A stretch of 16,171 nucleotides of DNA from JAUASV01 sp047605685 (GTDB lineage Bacteria > Actinomycetota > Actinomycetes > Actinomycetales > Microbacteriaceae). The stretch lies in assembly GCA_047605685.1 (NCBI GenBank), contig JASGFF010000062.1, positions 1 to 16,171 of the forward strand, given 5' to 3'. This document shows, in pieces, positions 9,006-15,748 of the stretch (position 1 is its first letter; each line of letters starts with the position of its first letter). The notes beneath the pieces are model-generated. The model saw only the letters and a program-made list of their open reading frames with translations. It was not told the origin of the DNA and made no database searches. Both the position numbers and the translations under genes were made by a program.

Positions 9006-10451
9006 TCAGTGCGCCGTCTCGACCGTGGCCGCGACCGAGGACGTGTCGTCGATCGCGGCGACCTCGGCCGCGGCCCCGTCATCCGCTCTCGCCGGCACCC
9101 GCAGCAGCAGCAGCGCGGTCACGAAGCACAGCGCCTCGGTGATCGTCATCGCCCAGATCAGGCCGGTGAGCCCCCAGACGGCGTTCGCGAGCAGCACGAC
9201 CGGCACGAACAGCACGCCCTGCGCGATCGACATGATCATCGCCGGGAGCGCCCGCGCGGTGCCCTGGTAATAGGTGATGATCAGGGCGGTGAAGCCGTTC
9301 ACGATCGTCGCGGTCAGCTGCGCGGTCATCACGAGCACGCCGACGGATGCCACCTGCGCGTCGGTCGTGAAGATGCCGAACACCTGCTCGCGGAAGAGGA
9401 ACACGAGTCCCGAGAAGACGACCACCATCGCGCCGATCGCGATCGCCGAGGAGCGCATGGCGGCGCGCAGCCGGTCGCGACGGCGCGCCCCGAAGCTGTA
9501 GGCGATGAGCGGCAGCACACCCAACGTGACGCCCATGCACAGGAACTCAGGCACCTGCGAGATGCGCATCGCGACGCCGAACGCCGCGATCGTGCCGTCG
9601 CCGTATCCGGTCGCGAGATGGTTGAGCACCAGGCTCGTGACGATGAGGAACGAGCTCTGCAGCAGCTCGCCGACGCCGATCGCGAAGACCGGTCGCACGA
9701 TGTACGCGCGCAGCGAGAGGTGCCGGAGGCCGAGGCGGATCGTCGCGCTGCGGCGCTGCAGGAACAGGACGTAGTAGCCGGCCTGCACGATCGCGCCGAT
9801 GCCCATCGCGGCCGCGGCGCCGGCGGCCCCCCGGTGCAGCACGAGGATGAGCAGCACGTCGAACACGAGGTTCGCGACGGTCGACCAGATGATTCCGAGC
9901 ATGCTCGCCCTCGCCGCGCCCTCGGCGCGCACGAGCTGCTCGAGCGCGAACGCGGCGGTGAAGGCGGGGGTGAAGGCGACCATGACGCCCACATAGGCTC
10001 TCGTGGCCGAGGCGGCCTGGGCATCCGCTCCGAGTGCCGTGACGAGCTGCGGCAGCAGCGCGAGGAGCACGATCGCGACGATGGCGCCCGCCGCGAGCGC
10101 ACCCCAGAAGGCGAACGAGGCGGTGCGACGGACGTTAGCGCGGGCGACCGACGCGCTCGCGTCATCCGGCGCGGCCTCGATCGCGCCGAGCAGGCGGGAG
10201 ATCTGCGAGCCGCCGCCGACGCCGAACACTCCCCCGACGGCCATGACGAGGCCGAACAGCGGGAGGCCGTACGCGAGCGCGGCGAGCATGCCGGTGTCGT
10301 GCTGGCTTCCGACGAAGCCGGAGTTGATGACGTTGTAGACGCTGCCGACGCTCACCGCCGCCATCATGGGCAGGCAGAGGTGCAGCAGCGATCGCCAGAC
10401 GGGTGCTCTCGCGAGGTAGTACTGGTCGCCGGTGGGGGTGGACTCGGACAT
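9006..10451 (-). CDS. MATE-family multidrug efflux transporter
   Basis: This is a 481-residue polytopic membrane protein of the MATE (NorM/MepA/DinF-like) family, which exports drugs and cationic compounds in exchange for Na+ or H+. About twelve hydrophobic segments are present in two similar halves. The first opens with LARAPVWRSLLHLCLPMM (13-30), then MAVGGVFGVGGGSQISRLLGA, characteristic of bacterial MATE pumps. The second half has RPVFAIGVGELLQSSF and MRISQVPEFLCMGVTLG. I chose the ATG at 10451 (MSESTPTGDQYY), with GGAG 7 bases upstream, over a GTG at 10559 that lacks a Shine-Dalgarno and falls inside a hairpin. It is transcribed from its own promoter behind marR and probably repressed by it. 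The substrate cannot be read from sequence. It appears inserted in an otherwise housekeeping gene order. Confidence 0.93.
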   Translation of the reverse strand: MSESTPTGDQYYLARAPVWRSLLHLCLPMMAAVSVGSVYNVINSGFVGSQHDTGMLAALAYGLPLFGLVMAVGGVFGVGGGSQISRLLGAIEAAPDDASASVARANVRRTASFAFWGALAAGAIVAIVLLALLPQLVTALGADAQAASATRAYVGVMVAFTPAFTAAFALEQLVRAEGAARASMLGIIWSTVANLVFDVLLILVLHRGAAGAAAAMGIGAIVQAGYYVLFLQRRSATIRLGLRHLSLRAYIVRPVFAIGVGELLQSSFLIVTSLVLNHLATGYGDGTIAAFGVAMRISQVPEFLCMGVTLGVLPLIAYSFGARRRDRLRAAMRSSAIAIGAMVVVFSGLVFLFREQVFGIFTTDAQVASVGVLVMTAQLTATIVNGFTALIITYYQGTARALPAMIMSIAQGVLFVPVVLLANAVWGLTGLIWAMTITEALCFVTALLLLRVPARADDGAAAEVAAIDDTSSVAATVETAH

Positions 10452-10553
10452 GGCGGTGCTCCGTTCGGACGGCGTCCGGGCGCGACGACGAGACCGCGGA
10501 GGGACGGATGCTGCGGGGCGTGAGGCTCGACCGAACCGGATCAGCGACCCCGG

Positions 10554-10572
10554 CCGCACCCACTCGGTGCGG
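10554..10572 (-). promoter_or_regulatory. Hairpin at the 5' end of the MATE transcript
   Basis: CCGCACC and GGTGCGG form a perfect 7-bp stem around a 5-base loop, beginning about two bases after the predicted transcription start. It lies at the head of a roughly 120-base untranslated leader and could stabilise the mRNA or be a further protein site. It also buries the alternative upstream GTG (10559). Confidence 0.55.
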
Positions 10573-10602
10573 TAGTTAGAACTCTAATAGTTAGAACCCT
10601 AA
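10573..10602. promoter_or_regulatory. Tandem MarR-type operator
   Basis: Two 15-base direct repeats, TAGTTAGAACTCTAA and TAGTTAGAACCCTAA, abut. Each contains an inverted repeat: TTAGA-AC-TCTAA is perfect in the first copy and has one mismatch in the second. AT-rich 5+2+5 palindromes like this are typical of MarR-family operators and stand out sharply in this GC-rich DNA. They cover the spacer and -10 box of the MATE promoter, so binding should block RNA polymerase. Confidence 0.75.
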
Positions 10603-10609
10603 TGGTCAA
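10581..10609 (-). promoter_or_regulatory. Promoter of the MATE gene
   Basis: TTGACC (10604-10609) and TAGAGT (10581-10586) are separated by exactly 17 bases, the best sigma70-type promoter seen in the window. Transcription would start near 10574. It begins only about 20 bases after the marR stop. Confidence 0.75.
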
Positions 10610-10629
10610 GCCCGGGCTCGACGCGCGGC

Positions 10630-11094
10630 TCAGTCCCCCGCGCCCGAGGGCGACGCGGACGCCGCCTCGTCGATGTATGCCGCGCCGACCTTCTCCAGCA
10701 GTCGGAGGAACTCGCGCCGCTCCTGCGTCGTGAGCGGCCTCAGCAGGGCGGTGTCGTCATTCGCCCACAGCTGCTCCCAGTCGCGCAGCATCGCGCGGGC
10801 CTTCGCCGTGATCGTGATGACCTTGCGCCGGGCGTCGACCGGATCGGACTGCCGCACCACCCATCCATCGCGCTCCATGTTCTGCAGCAGCGAGGTGATC
10901 GAGGCGGGCGTCGTGCCCGAGATCTCGGCGAGATCGCGCTGCGACACCGAGCGCCCCTGCGCCTCGAGCCCCTCGATGAATCCGATCGTGCGTCCCGCCT
11001 GCACGCTCAGGCCGAACTGTCGCGTGACGGAGTCGCCGCGGTTGCGCATCGTGAGCGTGATGCGGCGCAGCAGATCGGATGCGGTGCTCGGCAC
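10630..11094 (-). CDS. MarR-family winged-helix transcriptional regulator
   Basis: This is a 154-residue protein with the MarR layout: an N-terminal dimerisation helix (about 5-45), a winged helix-turn-helix (about 50-95) with SQRDLAEISGTTPASITSLL and NMERDGWVVRQ, the wing DARRK (87-91), and a C-terminal dimerisation helix. MarR proteins are usually dimeric repressors released by small lipophilic compounds. Placement directly before a MATE pump with a palindromic operator in between implies it represses the pump; its effect on itself is less clear because no operator copy lies upstream of its own start. The start is GTG (11092-11094) without a Shine-Dalgarno but with TAGGCT six bases upstream, suggesting a leaderless mRNA. 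Its ligand is unknown. Confidence 0.92.
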   Translation of the reverse strand: MPSTASDLLRRITLTMRNRGDSVTRQFGLSVQAGRTIGFIEGLEAQGRSVSQRDLAEISGTTPASITSLLQNMERDGWVVRQSDPVDARRKVITITAKARAMLRDWEQLWANDDTALLRPLTTQERREFLRLLEKVGAAYIDEAASASPSGAGD

Positions 11095-11100
11095 ACTGCG

Positions 11101-11106
11101 AGCCTA
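11101..11106 (-). promoter_or_regulatory. Possible -10 box for leaderless marR transcript
   Basis: TAGGCT ends 6 bases before the marR GTG, and no ribosome-binding sequence precedes the start. That spacing would place the first transcribed base at the start codon. No -35 is recognisable. The rest of 11107-11339 contains no gene or strong signal I can support. Confidence 0.4.
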
Positions 11107-11339
11107 GCCACGGGCCCCGCTACGAGCCCGGGAACGACAGGATCGGCGACGAGCGTGACCTCGACGGGCCCGCGCGTCACCGGCGACGCGCCGAGACGCA
11201 GACGACCCGCGATCATGCGCAGTTCGAGGACGCTGTGATGCAGCATCCGGTGATCGGCGGAGCGCAGCAGGGCTCGATGAGCCGCATGATGCGCTTGCGG
11301 GGGCACCCCGCCACCCGCACCGCATCGGCGGTTCGAGAC

Positions 11340-11786
11340 TCAGTCGGCCGTCCCGGCGTCATCGGCGGTCCCGTCACCGCTCGACCGGGCGATCGCCGCG
11401 AGCAGGCCGTTGACGAAGCCGCCGGACTCCTCGGTGGACAGCTCGGTGGCCAGCCCCACGGCCTCGGCGATCGCCACCGGGTCCGGCACCTCGGGGTTGT
11501 AGACGATCTCCCAGACCGCCATCCGCGCGATCGCACGGTCCACGGCCGGCATCCGCTCGATCGTCCAGCCGCGGGCGTGCGCGGCGATCAGCTCATCGAT
11601 CTCGACGGCGTGCTCGGCGACGCCCTGCGCGATCTGCCGCGCGTAGGGCCAGCTGCCGGCGCGCTCCGGGCTGCGCCCGGCGCGGGCCGCCTCGGTCGCG
11701 ATCGCCTCGTCGAGCTCGATACCGCGCAGCTCGGCGCTGTAGAGCAGGTCGAGGGCGCGCTTGCGGGCCTTGCTGCGGGCGCTCAC
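11340..11786 (-). CDS. nusB: Transcription antitermination factor NusB
   Basis: NusB pairs with NusE (S10) on boxA RNA to allow antiterminated transcription of rRNA operons. The protein has 148 residues, the usual length and all-helical. It starts with SARSKARKRALDLLYSAELR, ends with the conserved block MAVWEIVYNPEVPDPVAIAE and the STEESGGFVNGLLAAIA helix, and has a short acidic tail (GDGTADDAGTAD). The GTG start (11784-11786) overlaps the efp stop as GTGA. The longer frame extending to 12290 is discarded because it only shadows efp. In other actinobacteria the next gene downstream is pyrR or bldD-pyrR; here marR and the pump intervene. Confidence 0.96.
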   Translation of the reverse strand: MSARSKARKRALDLLYSAELRGIELDEAIATEAARAGRSPERAGSWPYARQIAQGVAEHAVEIDELIAAHARGWTIERMPAVDRAIARMAVWEIVYNPEVPDPVAIAEAVGLATELSTEESGGFVNGLLAAIARSSGDGTADDAGTAD

Positions 11787-12346
11787 TCGTTGACGCGGCC
11801 GAGGTAGGAGCCGTCGCGGGTGTCGACCTTGACCTTCGTGCCGGTCTCCAGGAACAGCGGCACCTGGATCTGGTAGCCGGTCTCGACCGTGGCCGGCTTG
11901 GTGCCGGCGCTGGAGCGGTCGCCCTGCAGCCCCGGCTCGGTGTAGGTGATCTCGAGCACGACGGACGCCGGCAGCTCGACGTAGAGAGCCTCGCCGTTGT
12001 GCAGCGCGATCGTGACGTTCTGGTTCTCGAGCATGAAGTTCTTGGCGTCGCCGACCTGGGCCTCGCTGAGCTGGATCTGGTCGTAGCTGCCGAGGTCCAT
12101 GAACACGAAGCTCTCGCCGTCGCTGTACAGGTACTGGAAGTCGGCGCGGTCCACGGTCTCGATCTCCACCTTGGCGCCGGCGTTGAACGTGCGGTCGACG
12201 ACCTTGCCGGTGAGCACGTTCTTGAGCTTGGTGCGCACGAAGGCGCCGCCCTTGCCGGGCTTGACGTGCTGGAACTCGATCACGGACCACAGCTGGCCGT
12301 CGATCGAGAGGACGACGCCGTTGCGGATGTCGGCGGTGGATGCCAT
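11783..12346 (-). CDS. efp: Elongation factor P
   Basis: EF-P relieves ribosome stalling at polyproline stretches. The 187-residue protein has the three beta-barrel domains: KOW-like (about 1-65), then two OB folds (about 66-128 and 129-187) ending in the GYQIQVPLFLETGTKVKVDTR region. The functional tip is HVKPGKGGAFVR with Lys32 at the apex. Actinobacterial EF-P often carries PGKGP and works without modification of the lysine; this one has Gly in place of the second Pro. The ATG (12344-12346) is preceded by AAAGGA at 8 bases. A TAGACT box about 42 bases upstream suggests its own promoter. It overlaps nusB by GTGA. Confidence 0.98.
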   Translation of the reverse strand: MASTADIRNGVVLSIDGQLWSVIEFQHVKPGKGGAFVRTKLKNVLTGKVVDRTFNAGAKVEIETVDRADFQYLYSDGESFVFMDLGSYDQIQLSEAQVGDAKNFMLENQNVTIALHNGEALYVELPASVVLEITYTEPGLQGDRSSAGTKPATVETGYQIQVPLFLETGTKVKVDTRDGSYLGRVNE

Positions 12347-12387
12347 GAGCGGGTTCCTTTGCGTTTCGGGTGCCGGGCCGACCGACG

Positions 12388-12393
12388 AGTCTA
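12388..12393 (-). promoter_or_regulatory. efp: Probable -10 box of the efp-nusB transcript
   Basis: TAGACT fits the actinobacterial TAnnnT -10 pattern and would start transcription near 12381, giving a leader of about 35 bases with the efp Shine-Dalgarno. No clear -35 is visible. It lies in the 80-base gap between aroQ and efp. Confidence 0.45.
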
Positions 12394-12426
12394 GCCTGCG
12401 CGGCGTGCCGGCCCGATGGCCGCCGA

Positions 12427-12879
12427 TCAGCGCGGGGCGGCCGCGAGGCGCCGCTCGATGGCGGCGAGGGCGAGCAGGTAGGAGTCGAGGCCGAAGCCGG
12501 CGATCACGCCGGTCGCGACGCCCGAGATGACGCTCGTGTGCCGGAACGCCTCGCGCGCGTGCGGGTTGGAGATGTGCACCTCCACGAGCGGGATGCCGGC
12601 GGTGGCGAGCATCGCGGCCGCATCGCGCAGCGCGTAGGAGTAGTGGGTGAACGCCGCGGGGTTCAGGATCACGGGCGTGCCCGCGTCGACGGCGGCGTGG
12701 ATCCAGCCGATGAGCTCGGCCTCGTCGTCGCTCTGGCGCAGCTCGATCTCGGTGCCGGCGTCCTTCCCGGCCTCCAGCAGCCGCGCGAGCGCCGGCAGGT
12801 CCTGATCGCCGTAGACCTCGGGCTCGCGGCTGCCGAGACGACCGAGGTTCGGGCCGTTGAGCACGAGGATGCGGGTCAC
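12427..12879 (-). CDS. aroQ: 3-Dehydroquinate dehydratase, type II
   Basis: AroQ dehydrates 3-dehydroquinate to 3-dehydroshikimate, the third shikimate step. The 150-residue length and motifs fit the type II dodecameric family: LNGPNLGRLGSREPEVYG near the N-terminus with Arg18 and catalytic Tyr23, NPAAFTHYS (73-81), and VEVHISN (99-105) with His102. The start is GTG (12877-12879). No good Shine-Dalgarno precedes it, but TAGGGT lies seven bases upstream, so a leaderless transcript is possible besides readthrough from aroB, which ends 57 bases away. It follows aroB in the pathway order of the cluster. Confidence 0.97.
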   Translation of the reverse strand: MTRILVLNGPNLGRLGSREPEVYGDQDLPALARLLEAGKDAGTEIELRQSDDEAELIGWIHAAVDAGTPVILNPAAFTHYSYALRDAAAMLATAGIPLVEVHISNPHAREAFRHTSVISGVATGVIAGFGLDSYLLALAAIERRLAAAPR

Positions 12880-12886
12880 GGCTTCG

Positions 12887-12892
12887 ACCCTA
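12887..12892 (-). promoter_or_regulatory. aroQ: Possible -10 box for a leaderless aroQ transcript
   Basis: TAGGGT is followed by 7 bases and then the aroQ GTG, with no Shine-Dalgarno between them. This is the same arrangement as at marR. No -35 match is visible. Confidence 0.4.
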
Positions 12893-12915
12893 GCCGGTGC
12901 CGACGGCGCCCGGCG

Positions 12916-12947
12916 GCGCTCAGCGGCCGAGAGCGCTCAGCGGCCGA
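12916..12947. repeat. 15-bp direct repeat spanning the aroB stop
   Basis: GCGCTCAGCGGCCGA occurs at 12916-12930 and 12933-12947, separated by 2 bases. The second copy holds the last codons and TGA of aroB, so the stop region has been duplicated just downstream. Confidence 0.8.
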
Positions 12948-14010
12948 CGTCCTGGTAGGCGGCGAACAGCAGCGCGTCCTCGGGGCCGGTGAGCACGCTC
13001 GGCCGGCCGATGCCGTCGAGCACGATGAAGCGCAGCACGTCGCCGCGGGCCTTCTTGTCGCGCCGCATCGCCGCCAGCAGCGTCTGCCAGCGCGCGAGCG
13101 GATAGTCGGTGGGCAGCGAGAGCGCGGTGAGGATGCGGCGGTGCCGGTCGACGGCGTCGTCGGAGAGCCGGCCGGCGAGCCGGGACAGCTCGGCGGCGAA
13201 CACCATGCCGACGCTGATCGCGGCGCCGTGCCGCCAGCGGTAGCGCTCGGCGTACTCGATGGCGTGCCCGAGGGTGTGGCCGTAGTTCAGGATCTCCCTC
13301 AGGCCCCCCTCCTTGAAGTCCTCCCCCACCACCCGGGCCTTGAGCCCGATGGCGAGCTCGACGACGCGGCGGAACTCCTCACTTGCCGGGTCGGTGGCGC
13401 GCTCGACGTCGGCCTCGACGATGTCGAGGATCTCGGTGGGTCCGATGAAGCCGCACTTGACGATCTCGGCGAAGCCGGCGAGCAGCTCGTTGCGCGGCAG
13501 CGTGTCGAGCAGCTCGAGGTCGACGAGCACGGCGGCCGGGGCGTAGAACGCGCCGACGAGGTTCTTGCCCTCCGCGGTGTTGATCCCGGTCTTGCCGCCC
13601 ACGGCGGCGTCGACCATGCCGGCCACGGACGTCGGCACCTGCACGAGCCGCACGCCGCGCAGCCAGCTCGCCGCGACGAAGCCGGCGAGGTCGGTCGTGG
13701 CCCCGCCGCCGAGGCCCACGACGGCGTCGGAGCGGGTGAAGTCGGTCTGGCCGAGGATCTGCCAGCAGAACGCGGCGACCTCGACGCGCTTGGCGTCCTC
13801 GGCGTCGGGCACCTCGGCGAGGTAGACCTCGAAGCGCTCGCGCAGCCGTTCGCGCAGGGCGGCGGCGCGCGCGCCGAGCGTCGGCGGGTGCACGACGAGC
13901 ACCTTGCGCACCCGCGGGCCGAGACGGTCGGCGAGCTGGTCGAGCACGCCGCGACCGACGACCACGTCATAGGGCTCGGCACCCGCCACGGGGATGACCG
14001 TCGTGCTCAT
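12937..14010 (-). CDS. aroB: 3-Dehydroquinate synthase
   Basis: AroB converts DAHP to 3-dehydroquinate using NAD and a divalent metal, the second shikimate step. The protein has 357 residues. The NAD-binding GGGATTD (101-107), VPTSVAGMVDAAVGGKTGIN (125-144) and LAGFAEIVKCG (177-187) motifs are present. Likely metal ligands are Glu182, His245 (NYGHTLGHAIE) and His261 (RHGAAISVGM). The ATG (14008-14010) overlaps the aroK stop as ATGA; the far longer open frame to 14754 is an aroK shadow. The residue pattern is intact with no sign of decay. Confidence 0.98.
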   Translation of the reverse strand: MSTTVIPVAGAEPYDVVVGRGVLDQLADRLGPRVRKVLVVHPPTLGARAAALRERLRERFEVYLAEVPDAEDAKRVEVAAFCWQILGQTDFTRSDAVVGLGGGATTDLAGFVAASWLRGVRLVQVPTSVAGMVDAAVGGKTGINTAEGKNLVGAFYAPAAVLVDLELLDTLPRNELLAGFAEIVKCGFIGPTEILDIVEADVERATDPASEEFRRVVELAIGLKARVVGEDFKEGGLREILNYGHTLGHAIEYAERYRWRHGAAISVGMVFAAELSRLAGRLSDDAVDRHRRILTALSLPTDYPLARWQTLLAAMRRDKKARGDVLRFIVLDGIGRPSVLTGPEDALLFAAYQDVGR

Positions 14011-14558
14011 CGGTGCTCCTCCGCCCGGTCCGCTGCCCGCTCCCAGTCCCGTGCCCAGCCGCCGAGCTCCCGGGCGATGGTCTCGATGGGACGGCGCGAG
14101 GTGTCCACGGTGTGCTCGGCGAGCGCCCGGTAGAGCGGCCGACGCTGCTCGGCGATCGCCCGCCAGGACGCCAGGCCGTCGGTGAGCAGCGGGCGCCCGC
14201 TCGAGGCGAGGCGGGACGCCACCGCCTCCTCGCTCACCGTGAGCAGCACCACCGGTAGCGCGGCGAGCTCGGCGCGGGTGTCCGCGTCGAGCACGGCGCC
14301 GCCGCCGAGCGAGACGACGGCACGCCGGCCGAGCGCCTCGTGCACGGCGGTGCGCTCCAGCGCGCGGAATCCCGGCTCGCCGAGACGGGAGAACAGCTCC
14401 GGGATGGGCCCGTGGGCGGCGGCGACCGCCCGGTCGGTGTCGAGGAACGGCACCGCGAGCAGCCGCGCCACTCGCTTGCCGATGCGCGACTTCCCGGCGC
14501 CCATCGGCCCGATGAGCACGAGCACCGGCCGCCCAGGCGCCGTCTCGGGGGCGGTCAC
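14007..14558 (-). CDS. aroK: Shikimate kinase
   Basis: AroK phosphorylates shikimate at O3 using ATP. The protein has 183 residues and a P-loop NMP-kinase fold. Walker A is GPMGAGKS (17-24), the shikimate-binding DTDR is at 40-43, and GFR (63-65) and LGGGAV (84-89) follow. The lid is SGRPLLTDG. A short N-terminal extension (TAPETAPGR) precedes the first strand. The GTG start (14556-14558) overlaps the aroC stop as GTGA, and aroB starts on its stop codon, so aroC-aroK-aroB are tightly coupled. Confidence 0.97.
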   Translation of the reverse strand: MTAPETAPGRPVLVLIGPMGAGKSRIGKRVARLLAVPFLDTDRAVAAAHGPIPELFSRLGEPGFRALERTAVHEALGRRAVVSLGGGAVLDADTRAELAALPVVLLTVSEEAVASRLASSGRPLLTDGLASWRAIAEQRRPLYRALAEHTVDTSRRPIETIARELGGWARDWERAADRAEEHR

Positions 14559-15748
14559 GGGCCCGCGGGGCGCAGCGCCCCCGGGATCGCCGCGAGGTAG
14601 GCCTCGAGGTTGCGGCGGGTCTCGCCGATGCTGTCGCCGCCGAACTTCTCCAGCACGGCCTCGGCGAGCACGAGCGCGACCATCGCCTCGGCGACGACGC
14701 CGGCGGCCGGCACGGCGCAGACGTCGGAGCGCTGGTGGTGCGCGGGGGCGGCATCGCCGGTGGCGACGTCCACGGTGCGCAGCGCGTGCGGCACGGTCGC
14801 GATGGGCTTCATGCCCGCCCGCACCCGCAGCACGGTGCCGGTGGACATGCCGCCCTCGGTGCCGCCGGCCCGGTTGCTCAACCGGCGGATGCCCGCCTCG
14901 TCGACGACCATCTCGTCGTGCGCCCGCGAGCCGGGCCGGCGGGTGGTCTCGAAGCCGTCACCGATCTCGACGCCCTTGATGGCCTGGATCGACATGATCG
15001 CCTGGGCGAGGCGGGCGTCCAGGCGCCGGTCCCACTGCGCGTGCGAGCCGAGCCCGGGCGGCAGCCCGTAGCCGAGCACCTCGACGACGCCGCCGAGGGT
15101 GTCCCCCTCGTCGTGGGCGGTGTCGACGCGCGCGACCATCGCGGCGCTCGTGGCCGGGTGGAAGCAGCGCAGCGGGTCGGCGTCGAGCAGCGCCACGTCG
15201 TCGGGGCCCGGCAGCGGGGCGTCGTCCGGCACCCGCACCGTCTCGATGGCGAGGGTGTGCGAGACCAGCCGGATGCCGAGCTCGCCGAGGAAGCGGCGGG
15301 CGACGGCGCCGAGCGCGACCCGTGCCGCCGTCTCGCGCGCGCTCGCCCGCTCCAGGATCGGGCGCGCCTCCTCGACGTCGTACTTCTGCATGCCGACGAG
15401 GTCGGCGTGGCCCGGGCGCGGCCGGGTCAGCGGGGCGCCGCGGCCGGTGGGCAGCGTGGAGCGGTCGACGGGGGCGGCGCTCATCACGCCGGTCCAGCGC
15501 GGCCACTCGGTGTTTCCGATGCGCAGCGCGACCGGCGAGCCGATGGTCTCGCCGAAGCGGATGCCGCCGGAGATCGTGAGCGCGTCCTGCTCGAACGTCA
15601 TTCGGGCGCCACGGCCGTGGCCGAGCTTGCGGCGCTGCAGATCGGCCTGGATGTCCTCGGCCAGGACGGGGACACCGGCGGGGATGCCATCGATGACGGC
15701 GATGAGCTCGGGGCCGTGCGACTCGCCCGCGGTCATCCAACGGAGCAT
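14555..15748 (-). CDS. aroC: Chorismate synthase
   Basis: AroC removes phosphate from EPSP to form chorismate with reduced FMN, the end of the pathway. The protein has 397 residues, normal for the family. Signatures are LRWMTAGESHG (2-12) with His11, KLGHGRGARM (41-50), IGNTEWPRW (77-85) and, later, NRAGGTEGGMSTG. I chose the ATG at 15748 because MLRWxTAGESHG is the family start and GGGAGG lies 9 bases upstream. This gives a 16-base overlap with aroE. An internal ATG at 15736 would give the usual ATGA overlap but would cut off the conserved LRW. Confidence 0.98.
   Translation of the reverse strand: MLRWMTAGESHGPELIAVIDGIPAGVPVLAEDIQADLQRRKLGHGRGARMTFEQDALTISGGIRFGETIGSPVALRIGNTEWPRWTGVMSAAPVDRSTLPTGRGAPLTRPRPGHADLVGMQKYDVEEARPILERASARETAARVALGAVARRFLGELGIRLVSHTLAIETVRVPDDAPLPGPDDVALLDADPLRCFHPATSAAMVARVDTAHDEGDTLGGVVEVLGYGLPPGLGSHAQWDRRLDARLAQAIMSIQAIKGVEIGDGFETTRRPGSRAHDEMVVDEAGIRRLSNRAGGTEGGMSTGTVLRVRAGMKPIATVPHALRTVDVATGDAAPAHHQRSDVCAVPAAGVVAEAMVALVLAEAVLEKFGGDSIGETRRNLEAYLAAIPGALRPAGP

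Noticed and set aside
8754..10523. Plus-strand open frame of 589 residues opposite the MATE gene
   Set aside because: The minus strand has a full membrane transporter; the plus frame is charged, low-complexity shadow sequence.
10452..10559. MATE protein extended by 36 residues from a GTG at 10559
   Set aside because: There is no Shine-Dalgarno, the GTG is inside a hairpin, the extra residues are Arg/Pro-rich, and MSESTPTG with GGAG upstream fits the family better.
11319..11332. Terminator after nusB (ACCGC/GCGGT hairpin)
   Set aside because: Only 5 bp of stem and no T-run follows on the minus strand; too weak to call.
11107..11339. A small or decayed gene between nusB and marR
   Set aside because: Open frames here run out of frame into marR or nusB and show no recognisable sequence or ribosome-binding site.
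12370..14133. Plus-strand open frame of 587 residues opposite aroQ and aroB
   Set aside because: Same reasoning: antisense of two well-conserved enzymes, with no domain.
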